Source of the DNA: an uncultured Alphaproteobacteria bacterium
GTDB taxonomy: Bacteria; Pseudomonadota; Alphaproteobacteria; Rs-D84
DNA: 64,000 bases
Assembly: GCA_934272785.1 (NCBI GenBank)
Contig: CAKQSE010000001.1
Coordinates: 62,001 to 126,000 of the forward strand
Direction: 5' to 3'
The notes below the pieces were generated by a model. It worked only from the letters and a program-made list of their open reading frames with translations. It was not told where the DNA came from and did no database searches. Below are positions 26,194 through 36,400 of this stretch, in pieces (the stretch's first letter is position 1; each line of letters starts with the position of its first letter). The position numbers were made by a program, and so were the translations under genes.

Positions 26194-26727
26194 ATGGAAG
26201 ATAAAATGCAATGGTTTGTTGTAAATGTTCATACCGGCTGTGAAGACAAGGTTGCCCGCGGCCTGCGCGAACAGATTGATAAACGCCGCTTGAATGCGTT
26301 GTTTGGTGAAATTTTGGTCCCAACACGCGAAGTGACCGAAATCAAGGGTGGCAAACGTGTAAAATCTGAAAAGAAATTCTTTCCGGGTTATATCGTTGTC
26401 CAGATGGTTTTGAACAATGAAACGTTTTCATTGGTTAAATTGATGCCCCAGGTTGTTATGTTCTTGGGTGCGAAGAACAAGCCAATCGCCGTCAGCGAAG
26501 AAGAAGCGCGTCGCCTGCAAAAACAGGTGGAAGAGGGCGCGGTTTCTGTCGAAGATGTCGAGTACGAGATTGGGCAAGAAGTTCATGTTATCGATGGGCC
26601 GTTCAATGGTTTCAATGGTATCGTGGCCGAGGTTGATAATCTGAAACAAAAAATGACCGCGACGATTTTAGTATTTGGCCGTGAAACCAGTGTAGAACTG
26701 AGCTTTGCCGAGGTTGAACGCGTCTAA
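26194..26727 (+). CDS. nusG: Transcription antitermination protein NusG
   Basis: 177 residues from ATG at 26194 with AAAGGA upstream. The NGN domain starts QWFVVNVHTGCEDKVA and includes KFFPGYIVVQMVL, and the C-terminal KOW domain begins HVIDGPFNGFNGIVAEV. NusG binds RNA polymerase and links it to Rho or to the ribosome. It follows secE in the usual order; an inverted repeat separates it from rplK. Confidence 0.96.
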   Translation: MEDKMQWFVVNVHTGCEDKVARGLREQIDKRRLNALFGEILVPTREVTEIKGGKRVKSEKKFFPGYIVVQMVLNNETFSLVKLMPQVVMFLGAKNKPIAVSEEEARRLQKQVEEGAVSVEDVEYEIGQEVHVIDGPFNGFNGIVAEVDNLKQKMTATILVFGRETSVELSFAEVERV

Positions 26728-26745
26728 ATAAAAAAAAGAGTTTTT

Positions 26746-26777
26746 GGATTTTTGCGAAATGGTTTCGCTAAAAATCC
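26746..26777 (+). promoter_or_regulatory. Stem-loop between nusG and rplK
   Basis: GGATTTTTGCGAAA and TTTCGCTAAAAATCC form a long hairpin with one bulge, without a T-run. It could be an RNA processing site or a control element for the L11 operon. Confidence 0.5.
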
Positions 26778-26834
26778 GGGCGGCAGATGCGCCACATCGA
26801 ACCGCCACACAACCAAAAGAAATGGAGTGAACAA

Positions 26835-27266
26835 ATGGCAAAGAAAGAACTGAAAGGGATTGTCAAACTGGTCGTCCCTGCAAAGCAAGCAAATCCTGCG
26901 CCACCAATTGGGCCAGTGTTGGGTGCCAACGGTGTGAACATCGCAGAATTCTGTAAACAATTTAACGACAAAACAGCTGACAAAGAACCGGGTATGCCGA
27001 TTCCGTGTATTATCACTGTTTATACTGACCGCAGCTTTGAATTTATTATGAAGTTGCCGCCGGTGTCGTATTACATTAAAAAGGCGTTGAAACTGAAATC
27101 TGGTTCCAAAAAGCCGGGTCGTGATTTCGTTGGAACGATTTCCAAAGACCAGGTAAAACAGATTGCAGAAAGCAAAATGCCGGACTTGAATTGCTCTACC
27201 ATTGAATCCGCAATGAACATCGTCGCGGGTCAGTGCCGTTCTATGGGCGTAAAGGTGGAGGAATAA
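26835..27266 (+). CDS. rplK: 50S ribosomal protein L11
   Basis: 143 residues from ATG at 26835 with TGGAGTG upstream. Motifs are standard: [26 protein letters not shown]-like [16 protein letters not shown] and the RNA-binding C-terminal domain with [18 protein letters not shown]11 binds the GTPase-associated centre of 23S rRNA. It pairs with rplA, whose start is 3 nt after its stop. Confidence 0.97.
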   Translation: MAKKELKGIVKLVVPAKQANPAPPIGPVLGANGVNIAEFCKQFNDKTADKEPGMPIPCIITVYTDRSFEFIMKLPPVSYYIKKALKLKSGSKKPGRDFVGTISKDQVKQIAESKMPDLNCSTIESAMNIVAGQCRSMGVKVEE

Positions 27267-27269
27267 GAT

Positions 27270-27944
27270 ATGAAACTGACAAAAAGACAAAAAACATGGG
27301 CAAACCTGGACACAGACAAAGTGTATTCTTTGACTGATGCGATCGAGGCCCTGCGCGGTTACACATCGAAAAAGTTCGACGAAAGCTTGGAAATCGCAAT
27401 CAGATTGGGTATTGATGTTACCAAGGCTGACCAGAATATTCGTGGTATGTTGTCCTTGCCAAACGGCACAGGTAAAACAGTCCGCGTCGCAGTATTTACT
27501 GTCAACAGTGCTGACGATGCTAAAAAGGCGGGCGCAGATGTTGTTGGTGGCGAAGAACTGATTGAAAAGGTTGCCGGTGGCGAAATCAATTTCGACCGCG
27601 TTATTGCAACACCAGATATGATGCCGAAAATGTCAAAAATCGCACGTATCTTGGGGCCAAAGGGCTTGATGCCGAATCCGAAATTGGGCACGGTTACAAA
27701 CAACGTTGCCGAAGCGGTCAAGGTTGCCAAGGCTGGCCAGATTGAATATCGTGCGGAAAAGAAAGGTATCATTCACGCCGGTATTGGTAAAATGTCATTC
27801 ACAACTGAACAATTGGTTGAAAATGCGACTGCATTGGTTGACCAGTTGAAAAAGGTGAAACCTGCATCGTCCAAGGGTCAGTATATCTTGGGTGCGTCTG
27901 TTGCGACAACCCAGGGACCAGGCTTGAAAGTTGATGTAAGATAA
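27270..27944 (+). CDS. rplA: 50S ribosomal protein L1
   Basis: 224 residues, the standard length. It contains GTGKTVRVAVF, ATPDMMPKMSKIARILGPKGLMPNPK-type core and KVAKAGQIEYRAEK. L1 forms the mobile stalk near the E site; in many bacteria it also represses its own operon by binding the mRNA, though no L1 site was worked out here. It is followed by a structured gap and rplJ. Confidence 0.97.
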   Translation: MKLTKRQKTWANLDTDKVYSLTDAIEALRGYTSKKFDESLEIAIRLGIDVTKADQNIRGMLSLPNGTGKTVRVAVFTVNSADDAKKAGADVVGGEELIEKVAGGEINFDRVIATPDMMPKMSKIARILGPKGLMPNPKLGTVTNNVAEAVKVAKAGQIEYRAEKKGIIHAGIGKMSFTTEQLVENATALVDQLKKVKPASSKGQYILGASVATTQGPGLKVDVR

Positions 27945-27949
27945 GTTAT

Positions 27950-28130
27950 GTCCTGGTGCGGCAAATGTCGTACCAGGGCAAAGTAGAGATTTCTGTCCGA
28001 GACTGATGGTGTTGGCAACAACTTAATTCCCATCATAGACAAAGAAAAAATTCTTTGGGGCAGGAACCGCAGCCCCATCCCGGGAAACCGGATGGAAAGT
28101 TTAACAAAGCAGGGATTCCGGGGGTAACCC
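27950..28130 (+). ncRNA. L10-type ribosomal protein leader
   Basis: A structured gap of about 210 nt between rplA and rplJ. It has a stem with GTCCTGGT...ACCAGGGC, a GACTGATGG...CCATCATAG pairing and a GGGGC...GCCCC helix next to CGGGAAACCGGATGG. This is the position and general form of the L10(L12)4 autoregulatory leader, where excess L10 blocks rplJ translation. The assignment rests on position and pairing, not a model search. Confidence 0.7.
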
Positions 28131-28156
28131 TGAAATCTGGAAGTAAAGGATAAAAT

Positions 28157-28633
28157 ATGAGACGCGAAGAAAAATCAGATTTGATTTCAGCGTTGCAGTC
28201 GTCCTTGAAAGATGCAAACGGTGTTTTCGTCGTTGAAAACCACGGTCTGACCGTAAAGGAAATGGAAAGCCTGCGCAACGAATTGCGCCCACTGGTTTCC
28301 GTTTTCAAAGTCGTTAAAAACCGTTTGATGAAATTGGCGTTGAAAGACACCGATTTCGAACCTGTGTCCGAAATGATGAAGCGTCCGACCGCAGTTGCCG
28401 TTGCAACAGATGGTCTGGCGGTCACCAAGGTTTTGGCAAAGTTCGCCGAGGCGCACCCAAACCTGACCATCATTGGTGGTAAAATGGACGCAGATGTCTT
28501 GGACAAAGACGGCATTGTGCAATTATCCAAACTGCCATCCCTGTTGGAAATCCGTGGCACTATCGCGCGTATCTTGGTCGAACCAGCATCGCGCCTGGCC
28601 CGCGTTTCTGCAGAGTATGGAAAGAAAAATTAA
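28157..28633 (+). CDS. rplJ: 50S ribosomal protein L10
   Basis: 158 residues. It starts MRREEKSDLISALQSSL, has the expected GVFVVENHGLTVKEMESLR and KVVKNRLMKLAL stretches, and the C-terminal helix that binds L7/L12 dimers (ASRLARVSAEYGK). It anchors the L7/L12 stalk. It has its own leader and is followed by rplL 50 nt later. Confidence 0.96.
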   Translation: MRREEKSDLISALQSSLKDANGVFVVENHGLTVKEMESLRNELRPLVSVFKVVKNRLMKLALKDTDFEPVSEMMKRPTAVAVATDGLAVTKVLAKFAEAHPNLTIIGGKMDADVLDKDGIVQLSKLPSLLEIRGTIARILVEPASRLARVSAEYGKKN

Positions 28634-28683
28634 ATATCAAAGTGGCAACATTTTGATTTACCTAAACTAATAGGAGCTAAAAA

Positions 28684-29049
28684 ATGGCAGACATTCAGAA
28701 ATTAGTTGAAGAATTGTCAAAATTGACCGTTTTGGAAGCAGTTGAACTGTCCAAAGCGTTGGAAGAAACATGGGGCGTTTCCGCCGCCGCCGCAGTTGCA
28801 GTTGCAGCTGGTCCGGCCGCTGCTGCCGCCGAAGAAAAAACAGAATTCGACGTTGTTTTGGCCGAAATCGGTGCAAACAAATTGGCCGTTATCAAGGCTG
28901 TCAAAGAAATGACAGGTCTGGGCCTGAGCGAAGCGAAAGCTTTGGTCGAATCTGCACCAAAGGCAGTGAAAGAAGCTGTTGCCAAAGATGAAGCTGAAAA
29001 AATGAAGGCTACATTGGAAGCAGCAGGTGCCAAGGTTGAATTGAAATAA
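28684..29049 (+). CDS. rplL: 50S ribosomal protein L7/L12
   Basis: 121 residues. The N-terminal dimerisation domain ([19 protein letters not shown]) is followed by an Ala-rich hinge (about 38-53) and the C-terminal factor-binding domain ([31 protein letters not shown]). It recruits translation GTPases. GGAGC precedes the ATG. A hairpin-containing gap follows before rpoB. Confidence 0.97.
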   Translation: MADIQKLVEELSKLTVLEAVELSKALEETWGVSAAAAVAVAAGPAAAAAEEKTEFDVVLAEIGANKLAVIKAVKEMTGLGLSEAKALVESAPKAVKEAVAKDEAEKMKATLEAAGAKVELK

Positions 29050-29111
29050 TTCATCCCGTCGGGCGGACGCCTGACACAATAAAAAGTCGCGGCATTGCCG
29101 CGCAAACGCCG

Positions 29112-29140
29112 GCCCACCAGGGGAATTTTCCCCGGTGGGC
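29112..29140 (+). promoter_or_regulatory. Stem-loop between rplL and rpoB
   Basis: GCCCACC/GGTGGGC and GGGGAA/TTCCCC stack into a strong hairpin with one bulge and no T-run. In many bacteria an attenuator or RNase III site occupies this gap; which one applies here is unknown. Confidence 0.6.
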
Positions 29141-29207
29141 GCAAAGGCGTAAAAACAGTATTAAATAGTTTCGTTTGCAAAACGCACAAAAAAAAGGATT
29201 GATACCC

Positions 29208-32200
29208 ATGGCAGTTATCCAGAAATTTAGAAAATCTTTTGGAAAAAGTTTTTTGCAAACTCCGCTTCCTGATCTGGTTGAAATTCAATATAATTCATAC
29301 AAAGATTTCTTACAGGCTGATGTAGATCCGCAGAACCGCAAAAACATCGGTCTGCAAAATGTGTTCACGTCTATGTTCCCAATCAAAGACTATGCCGGCA
29401 TTGCCGACCTGGAATTCGTGGAATACACGTTGGACAAACCTGTATATAACGTAAAAGAATGCATGCTGCGCAATATGACATATTCCAGCAAGCTGAAATT
29501 GAAGCTGAGATTGATTTTATGGGATATCGCCGAAGACGGCAAAAAAACGTTGCGCGATATCAAAGAACAAGAAATATTTATGGGCGAAGTGCCGTTGATG
29601 ACAGAACGCGGCAGCTTTATCGCATCGGGTGTTGAACGTGTTATTGTTTCCCAGATGCATCGTGCCCAAGGTGTCGTTTTTGCAACCACCAAAGAAGCGA
29701 AAATCGCCGGTAACCCGATTACATATACCGCGCGTATTATCCCAGAACACGGCAGCTGGATTGATTTCGAAGAATCCAAGGGCGTTATTTATGTCCGTAT
29801 CGACCGTCGCCGCAAGGTTCCGGCAACCGTGCTGTTGCGTTGCCTGCCGGCCGCCGAAGATGAAAAGAAATTCGCCGCCGATCCGCGTAAATCAACAATC
29901 CGCGGAATGAGCGATACAGAAATTCTGTCGGCGTTCTATAACCGCATTCCGTTGAAATTTGACGGCAAAATGTGGGCGGGCGAAACCGCGGCATTTGCGG
30001 GTCTGGATAAATACCGTTTGAATTATGATTTAATCAATCCAAAAGATAAAAAGGTCTTGGCGTCCAAGGGTGATCGTCTGAACGCAAAGCGTATGGCGAA
30101 AATCACATCTGCGTCCAAAGAATTCGGTATCTTGCCGGAATCGCTGATTGGTGAATACCTGTTTGACCCGATTATGTCCGGGGACGAGGTTGTATTCCAA
30201 TCCGGCACCGAAATCACCGAAGAAGTTTTGGCTGATTTGGACAAGATGGGTGTCAAAGAAATTTCCTTGATTGCGATTGATAACACAACGGTTACCGCGC
30301 ACATGCGTAACACGTTGGTTGCAGATAAAACAACCAATCGCGAAGAGGCATTGATAGAAGTTTATAACATCATCCGTCCGGGTGAACGTCCAACACTGGA
30401 AGCGGCAATCAACTTGTTCCTGCGCCAGGGATTTGACGCGGCGTTCTATGACCTGTCGGCGGTTGGTCGTTTCAAGATGAACAAACGTTTGAAAATTGAT
30501 TCTGGCAAAAAGCCCGAAGATGAACGTTTGCTGACGAAATCTGATTTCTTGGCGGTTTTGAAAACACTGACAAATATTATCGACCACAAAGACACCGTTG
30601 ATGATATTGATAACCTGTCAAATCGTCGCGTGCGCGCGGTTGGTGAATTGTTGGAACAGAATTTCCGCACCGGTATGGTTCGTATCGAACGTCTGGTCCG
30701 CGAAAGCCTGTCGTCGCCAAACATTGCAAATATGCAGCCCCAGGACGTTATCAATGTAAAGCCATTGATGTCGCTGGTTGCTGAATTCTTGGGAACGTCC
30801 CAGTTGTCCCAGTTTATGGATGCGTATAACCCGCTGTCTGAATTGGAACACAAGCGTCGTATTTCTGCGTTGGGTCCGGGCGGATTGAACCGTGATCGCG
30901 CCGGCATCGACGTCCGCGACGTTCATCCGACACACTATGGTCGTCTGTGCCCAATTCACACACCCGAAGGTGCAAATATTGGTCTGATAAACCACATGGC
31001 GACATATGCACGTGTCAACCCATATGGATTTATTGAAACACCGTATTACGTTGTTGAAAACGGTCGTGTCACGGGCAAGATGGTATATCTGACCGCGGAC
31101 GAAGAATTGGGTCACAAAATTGCCCAGGGTAACACCCCAACAACCAAAGATGGCGCATTGGCCGAAGATACCGTGACCGCACGTGTTGACGGTGAATTTA
31201 CAATGGTGCCAAAAGAAGAAATTGATTTAATCGACGTTGCCCCACGCCAGGTGGTGTCCATCGCAACCGGTTTGATTCCGTTCGTTGAAAACGACGACGC
31301 GAACCGTGCGTTGATGGGTTCGAACATGCAACGCCAGGGCGTTCCATTGCTGCGTGTCCAGGCCCCATTGGTCGGAACCGGTATTGAACGCGAGGTTGCA
31401 CGTGATTCCCGCACCGGCAAGGTTGCAAAACACAGTGGTGTTGTTGAATCTGTGGATGCAAATCGTATCGTGGTTAAATGTATGAACAGCCGCAATGTCG
31501 TGACCGGTGTTGATATTTACAACCTGGAAAAATTTGAACGCAGCAACAGTGAAACATTGATTCACCAAAAACCATTGGTCAAGGTTGGCGACCGTATTTC
31601 TGCGGGCGACATCATTGCCGACGGTTCGTCGATGAACTATGGTGAATTGGCGTTGGGTCGTAACGTGTTGGTCGCATTCGTGCCATGGCGTGGTTATAAC
31701 TATGAAGACGCGATTGTGATTTCCGAACGTATTTCCCGCGAAGATATGTTCACATCGGTTAAAATCGTTGAAAAAGAATTCAAGGTCCGTGATACCCAGT
31801 TGGGCCCAGAAAGCTTTACCCGCGATATTCCAAACGTCGGCGAAGAAGCACTGAAAAACCTGGACGAATCCGGTATCATTTACGTTGGTGCACGCGTGAA
31901 ACAGGGCGACATTTTGGTCGGTCGTGTTTCGCCGAAATCCGAAACATTGCTGACCCCCGAAGAGGCGTTATTGCGCAACATCTTTGGTGAAAAGGCACTG
32001 AACGTCAAGGATACATCACTGCGTGTGGGACCAAACGAAGAAGGAACCGTTATCGGGGTGAACGTCTTGACCCGTCATGGGGTAAAGAAAGACGAACGTA
32101 CCCAGATGATTGAACTGCAAAAGATTGAACAAATCAATAAAGACCGCGATGAAGAAACATCTATCATCGAAAAGGGCTTTGCAGACCAGGTATTCCAGAT

Positions 32201-33344
32201 TGCCGAAGGCGAAACAATCGACGCCGGCACAGGCAGCCTGAAACCATTTGTTGGCAAAAAATTGACCGCCGAAGTATTCGAAGGTATTAAACCGGCCGAC
32301 ATCAAGAAAATGGTTGTTCGCAACAAAGAAGCCCAGGCCAAGATTGACGAACTGCGTGAACAGCATGTTGCAAAGCTGAAGGCATTGAACGAAAAAGCCG
32401 ATGCCGAAGTTTCCAAGGCAACAGAAAGCAATTCGCTGAACGCGGGCGTCTTGAAAGAGGTCAAGGTCTATATCGCACACAAGATGAAATTGCAGCCCGG
32501 TGATAAAATGGCGGGCCGTCACGGAAACAAGGGTATTGTATCCAAGGTTGTTCCAATCGAAGACATGCCATACATGGAAGATGGAACCCCGGTCGATATC
32601 GTTCTGAATCCGTTGGGTGTGCCGTCACGTATGAACATCGGCCAGATTTTGGAAACCCACTTGGGTATGGCGGGACGCGCCCTGGGCCAGCAGATTGGCG
32701 AAGTATTAGAAGAAGTCAAGGCGAAACGCGCCGTGACGGACGACCTGCGTGCCATCATGGGCAAGATTTATGGCAAAGAAACCGCGGACAAGTTGGAAAA
32801 AATGACCGACACAGATGTCCGTGCCGAAGCGGCCCTGTTGCGCGATGGTGTTCCAATGGCAACCCCGACATTCGACGGTGCGACCCCAGAAGACATCCGC
32901 AGCATGCTGAAATTGGCAAAACTGCCTGAATCTGGTCAGTTCACGATGTATGATGGTATGACGGGTGAAAAGTTTGCACGTCCGGTTACCGTTGGCGTTA
33001 TGTACATGATGAAACTGCATCACTTTGTTGATGAAAAGATTCACGCACGTTCAATTGGTAACTATTCGTTGGTAACACAACAGCCATTGTCCGGTAAGGC
33101 ACACATGGGTGGCCAGCGTTTGGGTGAAATGGAAGTGTGGGCATTGGAAGCACACGGTGCGGCGCACCTGCTGCGCGAAATGCTGACTGTCAAGTCTGAC
33201 GATATCGTCGGCCGTAACAAGATGTATGAAGCCATCATATCCGGCAGCAATGATATCCAGACCGGCACACCAGAAGCATTCAACGTGTTCGTCCGCGAAT
33301 TGCGTGGTTTGGGTCTGGCGATGACACCAAAGAAAATTGACTAA
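29208..33344 (+). CDS. rpoB: DNA-directed RNA polymerase subunit beta
   Basis: 1378 residues from ATG at 29208 with AAAGGA upstream. Standard segments include GVFVT-like VERVIVSQMHRA, the rifampicin region with LSQFMDAYNPLSELEHKRRISALGPGG, and KPGDKM-like LQPGDKMAGRHGNKG near the active site. In the rifampicin pocket, the Asp and His of the usual QFMDxxNPLSxxxHKRR segment and the Ser are the wild-type residues. It is co-transcribed with rpoC, 75 nt downstream. Confidence 0.98.
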   Translation: MAVIQKFRKSFGKSFLQTPLPDLVEIQYNSYKDFLQADVDPQNRKNIGLQNVFTSMFPIKDYAGIADLEFVEYTLDKPVYNVKECMLRNMTYSSKLKLKLRLILWDIAEDGKKTLRDIKEQEIFMGEVPLMTERGSFIASGVERVIVSQMHRAQGVVFATTKEAKIAGNPITYTARIIPEHGSWIDFEESKGVIYVRIDRRRKVPATVLLRCLPAAEDEKKFAADPRKSTIRGMSDTEILSAFYNRIPLKFDGKMWAGETAAFAGLDKYRLNYDLINPKDKKVLASKGDRLNAKRMAKITSASKEFGILPESLIGEYLFDPIMSGDEVVFQSGTEITEEVLADLDKMGVKEISLIAIDNTTVTAHMRNTLVADKTTNREEALIEVYNIIRPGERPTLEAAINLFLRQGFDAAFYDLSAVGRFKMNKRLKIDSGKKPEDERLLTKSDFLAVLKTLTNIIDHKDTVDDIDNLSNRRVRAVGELLEQNFRTGMVRIERLVRESLSSPNIANMQPQDVINVKPLMSLVAEFLGTSQLSQFMDAYNPLSELEHKRRISALGPGGLNRDRAGIDVRDVHPTHYGRLCPIHTPEGANIGLINHMATYARVNPYGFIETPYYVVENGRVTGKMVYLTADEELGHKIAQGNTPTTKDGALAEDTVTARVDGEFTMVPKEEIDLIDVAPRQVVSIATGLIPFVENDDANRALMGSNMQRQGVPLLRVQAPLVGTGIEREVARDSRTGKVAKHSGVVESVDANRIVVKCMNSRNVVTGVDIYNLEKFERSNSETLIHQKPLVKVGDRISAGDIIADGSSMNYGELALGRNVLVAFVPWRGYNYEDAIVISERISREDMFTSVKIVEKEFKVRDTQLGPESFTRDIPNVGEEALKNLDESGIIYVGARVKQGDILVGRVSPKSETLLTPEEALLRNIFGEKALNVKDTSLRVGPNEEGTVIGVNVLTRHGVKKDERTQMIELQKIEQINKDRDEETSIIEKGFADQVFQIAEGETIDAGTGSLKPFVGKKLTAEVFEGIKPADIKKMVVRNKEAQAKIDELREQHVAKLKALNEKADAEVSKATESNSLNAGVLKEVKVYIAHKMKLQPGDKMAGRHGNKGIVSKVVPIEDMPYMEDGTPVDIVLNPLGVPSRMNIGQILETHLGMAGRALGQQIGEVLEEVKAKRAVTDDLRAIMGKIYGKETADKLEKMTDTDVRAEAALLRDGVPMATPTFDGATPEDIRSMLKLAKLPESGQFTMYDGMTGEKFARPVTVGVMYMMKLHHFVDEKIHARSIGNYSLVTQQPLSGKAHMGGQRLGEMEVWALEAHGAAHLLREMLTVKSDDIVGRNKMYEAIISGSNDIQTGTPEAFNVFVRELRGLGLAMTPKKID

Positions 33345-33419
33345 AAATCCAGCCGTGGCGGCGCAACCCGTCGCCATGGCACAAGCATTTTGAACAGCGA
33401 CTTGAAAGGAGCAAAATTT

Positions 33420-36400
33420 ATGACCAATATGTTGCAGAAGATTTTCGGACAAATTGAAACCAAGGAACAGTTTGACGCCCTGCGCATCACCATCGCGTCA
33501 CCAGAAGAAATTCTGTCCTGGTCCCATGGCGAGGTAAAAAAGCCCGAAACTATCAACTATCACTCTTTGAAACCAGAAGCAGAAGGCCTGTTCTGCCAGC
33601 AGATTTTTGGTCCGGTCAAAGATTATGAATGCGCATGCGGAAAATATAAAAGAATTAAATTCCGTGGCGTCGTTTGCGAACGTTGCGGGGTCGAGGTTGG
33701 ATCTTCGTCTGTGCGTCGTGAACGTATGGGACACATTAAATTGGCAATGCCTGTGGCACACACATGGTTCCTGCGCGAAGGTAAAATTGCCACATTGTTG
33801 AACAATCTGCCCCAGAAGAAATTGGAACAGGTTATTTCGTATGATGCATACATCGTTATTGAACCGGGTTTAACCAACCTGAAACAGTATGATGTCATCA
33901 GCGAAGATGAATATCAAAACGCCGTCGAAGAATTTGGCCCAGACGCGTTCCGCGTTGGCATCGGCGCCGAAGGCGTGCGCAGCATTATCGCCAACCTGGA
34001 TATGGGTGACGAACGCACACGTTTGCGCGCAGAATTGGCGGAAACAAAATCCGAAGCGAAACGCAAGGGTTTAATCAAACAATTGAAACTGGTCGAAGCG
34101 TTCTTGGATTCCAAGACCGACCCAGCGTGGATGTTGCCGGATATTATCCCGGTTATCCCACCAGATATGCGTCCATTGGTCACATTGGATGCGGGCCACG
34201 TTGCGGCATCTGACCTGAACGATTTGTATCGTCGTGTTATCATCCGTAACAATCGTTTGAAAAGATTTATTGAAATGCACGCGCCGGATATTATCGTCCG
34301 CAATGAAAAACGTATGCTGCAAGAAGCCGTTGATTCATTGTTCGATAATGGTCACAAGGCACGCCCAATGGTTTCCCAGAACCGTCGTCCGCTGAAATCA
34401 CTGTCTGATTCACTGCGCGGTAAATCTGGACGTTTCCGTATGAACATGTTGGGTAAACGTGTGGACTATTCCGGTCGTTCGGTTATTGTGTCGGGCCCAT
34501 CCCTGAAATTGCACCAGGTTGGTTTGCCAAAAACAATGGCACTGGAATTGTTTAAACCATTTGTTTATGCACGTTTGTTGGCGGGTGATTATGCAAACAC
34601 ATTAAAGACCGCGCGCAAGATGGTTGAAAACGGCGAAGATGTCGTTTGGGAAATCCTGGAAAAGGTTATTTACCAGCATCCTGTTCTGTTGAACCGTGCG
34701 CCATCATTGCACCGTCTGTCACTGTTGGCATTTGAACCTGTTTTGATAGAAGGCAAGGCAATTCGTCTGCACCCATTGGTCTGCAAGGGATTCAATGCGG
34801 ACTTTGACGGTGACCAGATGTCTGTGCACGTTCCTATTTCATTAGAGGCGCAATTAGAAGCACGCACATTGATGCTGTCGTCGAACAACGTTTTGTCACC
34901 TGCAAACGGTGAACCAATGATTGTTCCGGCCCAGGACATGGTGTTGGGTGTTTATTACATTTCGCTGATTGATGGTGAACACACCGATAAATCGCCACGT
35001 TTTGCCAACATGGACGAGGTTAAACTGGCGTTGGAAAATCACTCTATCACGTTGCACACACCAATCGTTGCACGTATCAATGGCAAGATTTACAAGACAA
35101 CCGCCGGTCGTATGATTTTGGGCGAATTGTTGCCGAAATCTGACAAAATGCCGTTCGATTTGGTGAACAAGGTTATGCCGGTCAAAGAAATCAAGGCACT
35201 GTTGGCAACAACGTATGAACGTTGCGGCGACAAGGCGATGATTATGCTGGCGGATAACCTGAAGAACACCGGTTTTGAACAGGCGGCACGCAGTGGTATT
35301 TCCATCGGGTTTGATGATATTATCATTCCAGAAGAAAAGAAAACCATGATTGCCGATGCTGAAAAGGCGGCTGAAGAAATTGAAACACAGTATCAGAACG
35401 GTTTGCTGTCTGGCGGTGAACGTCACAATAAACTGATTGACCTGTGGCAGAAAACAACCGATAAACTGGGTGACTTGGCGTATGCCGCGCTGGGCAAGAC
35501 AACGGGCGAAAATTGGAATTCTGTTCTGATGATGGCTCTGTCTGGGGCGCGTGGTTCCAAACGTCAGATTCAGCAGTTGGCGGGTATGCGTGGTATGATG
35601 CAGAAGCCAGACGGTTCGATTATCGAAGTTCCTATTATTTCGAACTTTAAAGAAGGTCTGACCATGTCCGAATACTTTACGTCCACCCACGGTGCGCGCA
35701 AGGGTATGTCGGATACCGCGTTGAAAACTGCGTCTGCTGGTTACCTGACCCGTCGTTTGGTTGAATTGTCCCAGAATACGGTTATCACCGAACACGATTG
35801 CGGCACGACCGAATACATCACGGCGAAACCTGTGTACCAGGGTTCAACCCTGTCGGTTGCGCTGGGCGATGTTGTGTTGGGACGCACGGCGGCACACGAT
35901 ATTATTCATCCGATTACCAAGGAAGTTATCGTTCCGGCCGGCGAACTGATTACCAAGACCGCGGCAAAGCAAATCAATGAATCTGGTCTGCCATCTGTTG
36001 ATGTGCGCAGTGTTCTGACATGTTGCAGTGACGGTCTGTGTGCGAAATGCTATGGTATGGATTTGTCGCGTAATGCGTTGGTCCATGTTGGCGAAGCGGT
36101 CGGTGTTATCGCGGGCCAGTCCATTGGTGAACCTGGAACACAGTTGACACTGCGAACCTTCCACATTGGTGGTGTTGCGGCCGGTGGCACGGAAAATCAC
36201 TTTATCGAAGTGCCAGTTGCCGGTAAAATTAAACTGACAGGTGTCAACACAATTAAAAACACATCTGGACGTGTTGTTGTTCTGTCGCGTAACGGTGAAT
36301 TGGCGGTTGTCGATGACAAGGGCGAAACATTGTTCTCGTGCGCGTTGCCATATGCGGCAATGTTGATTGTCAACGATGGTGACAGTGTTGAAAAGGGTGC

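Noticed and set aside
34896..35795. A 299-codon minus-strand frame inside rpoC
   Set aside because: Antisense to a highly conserved polymerase gene; no start signals and composition typical of shadow frames.
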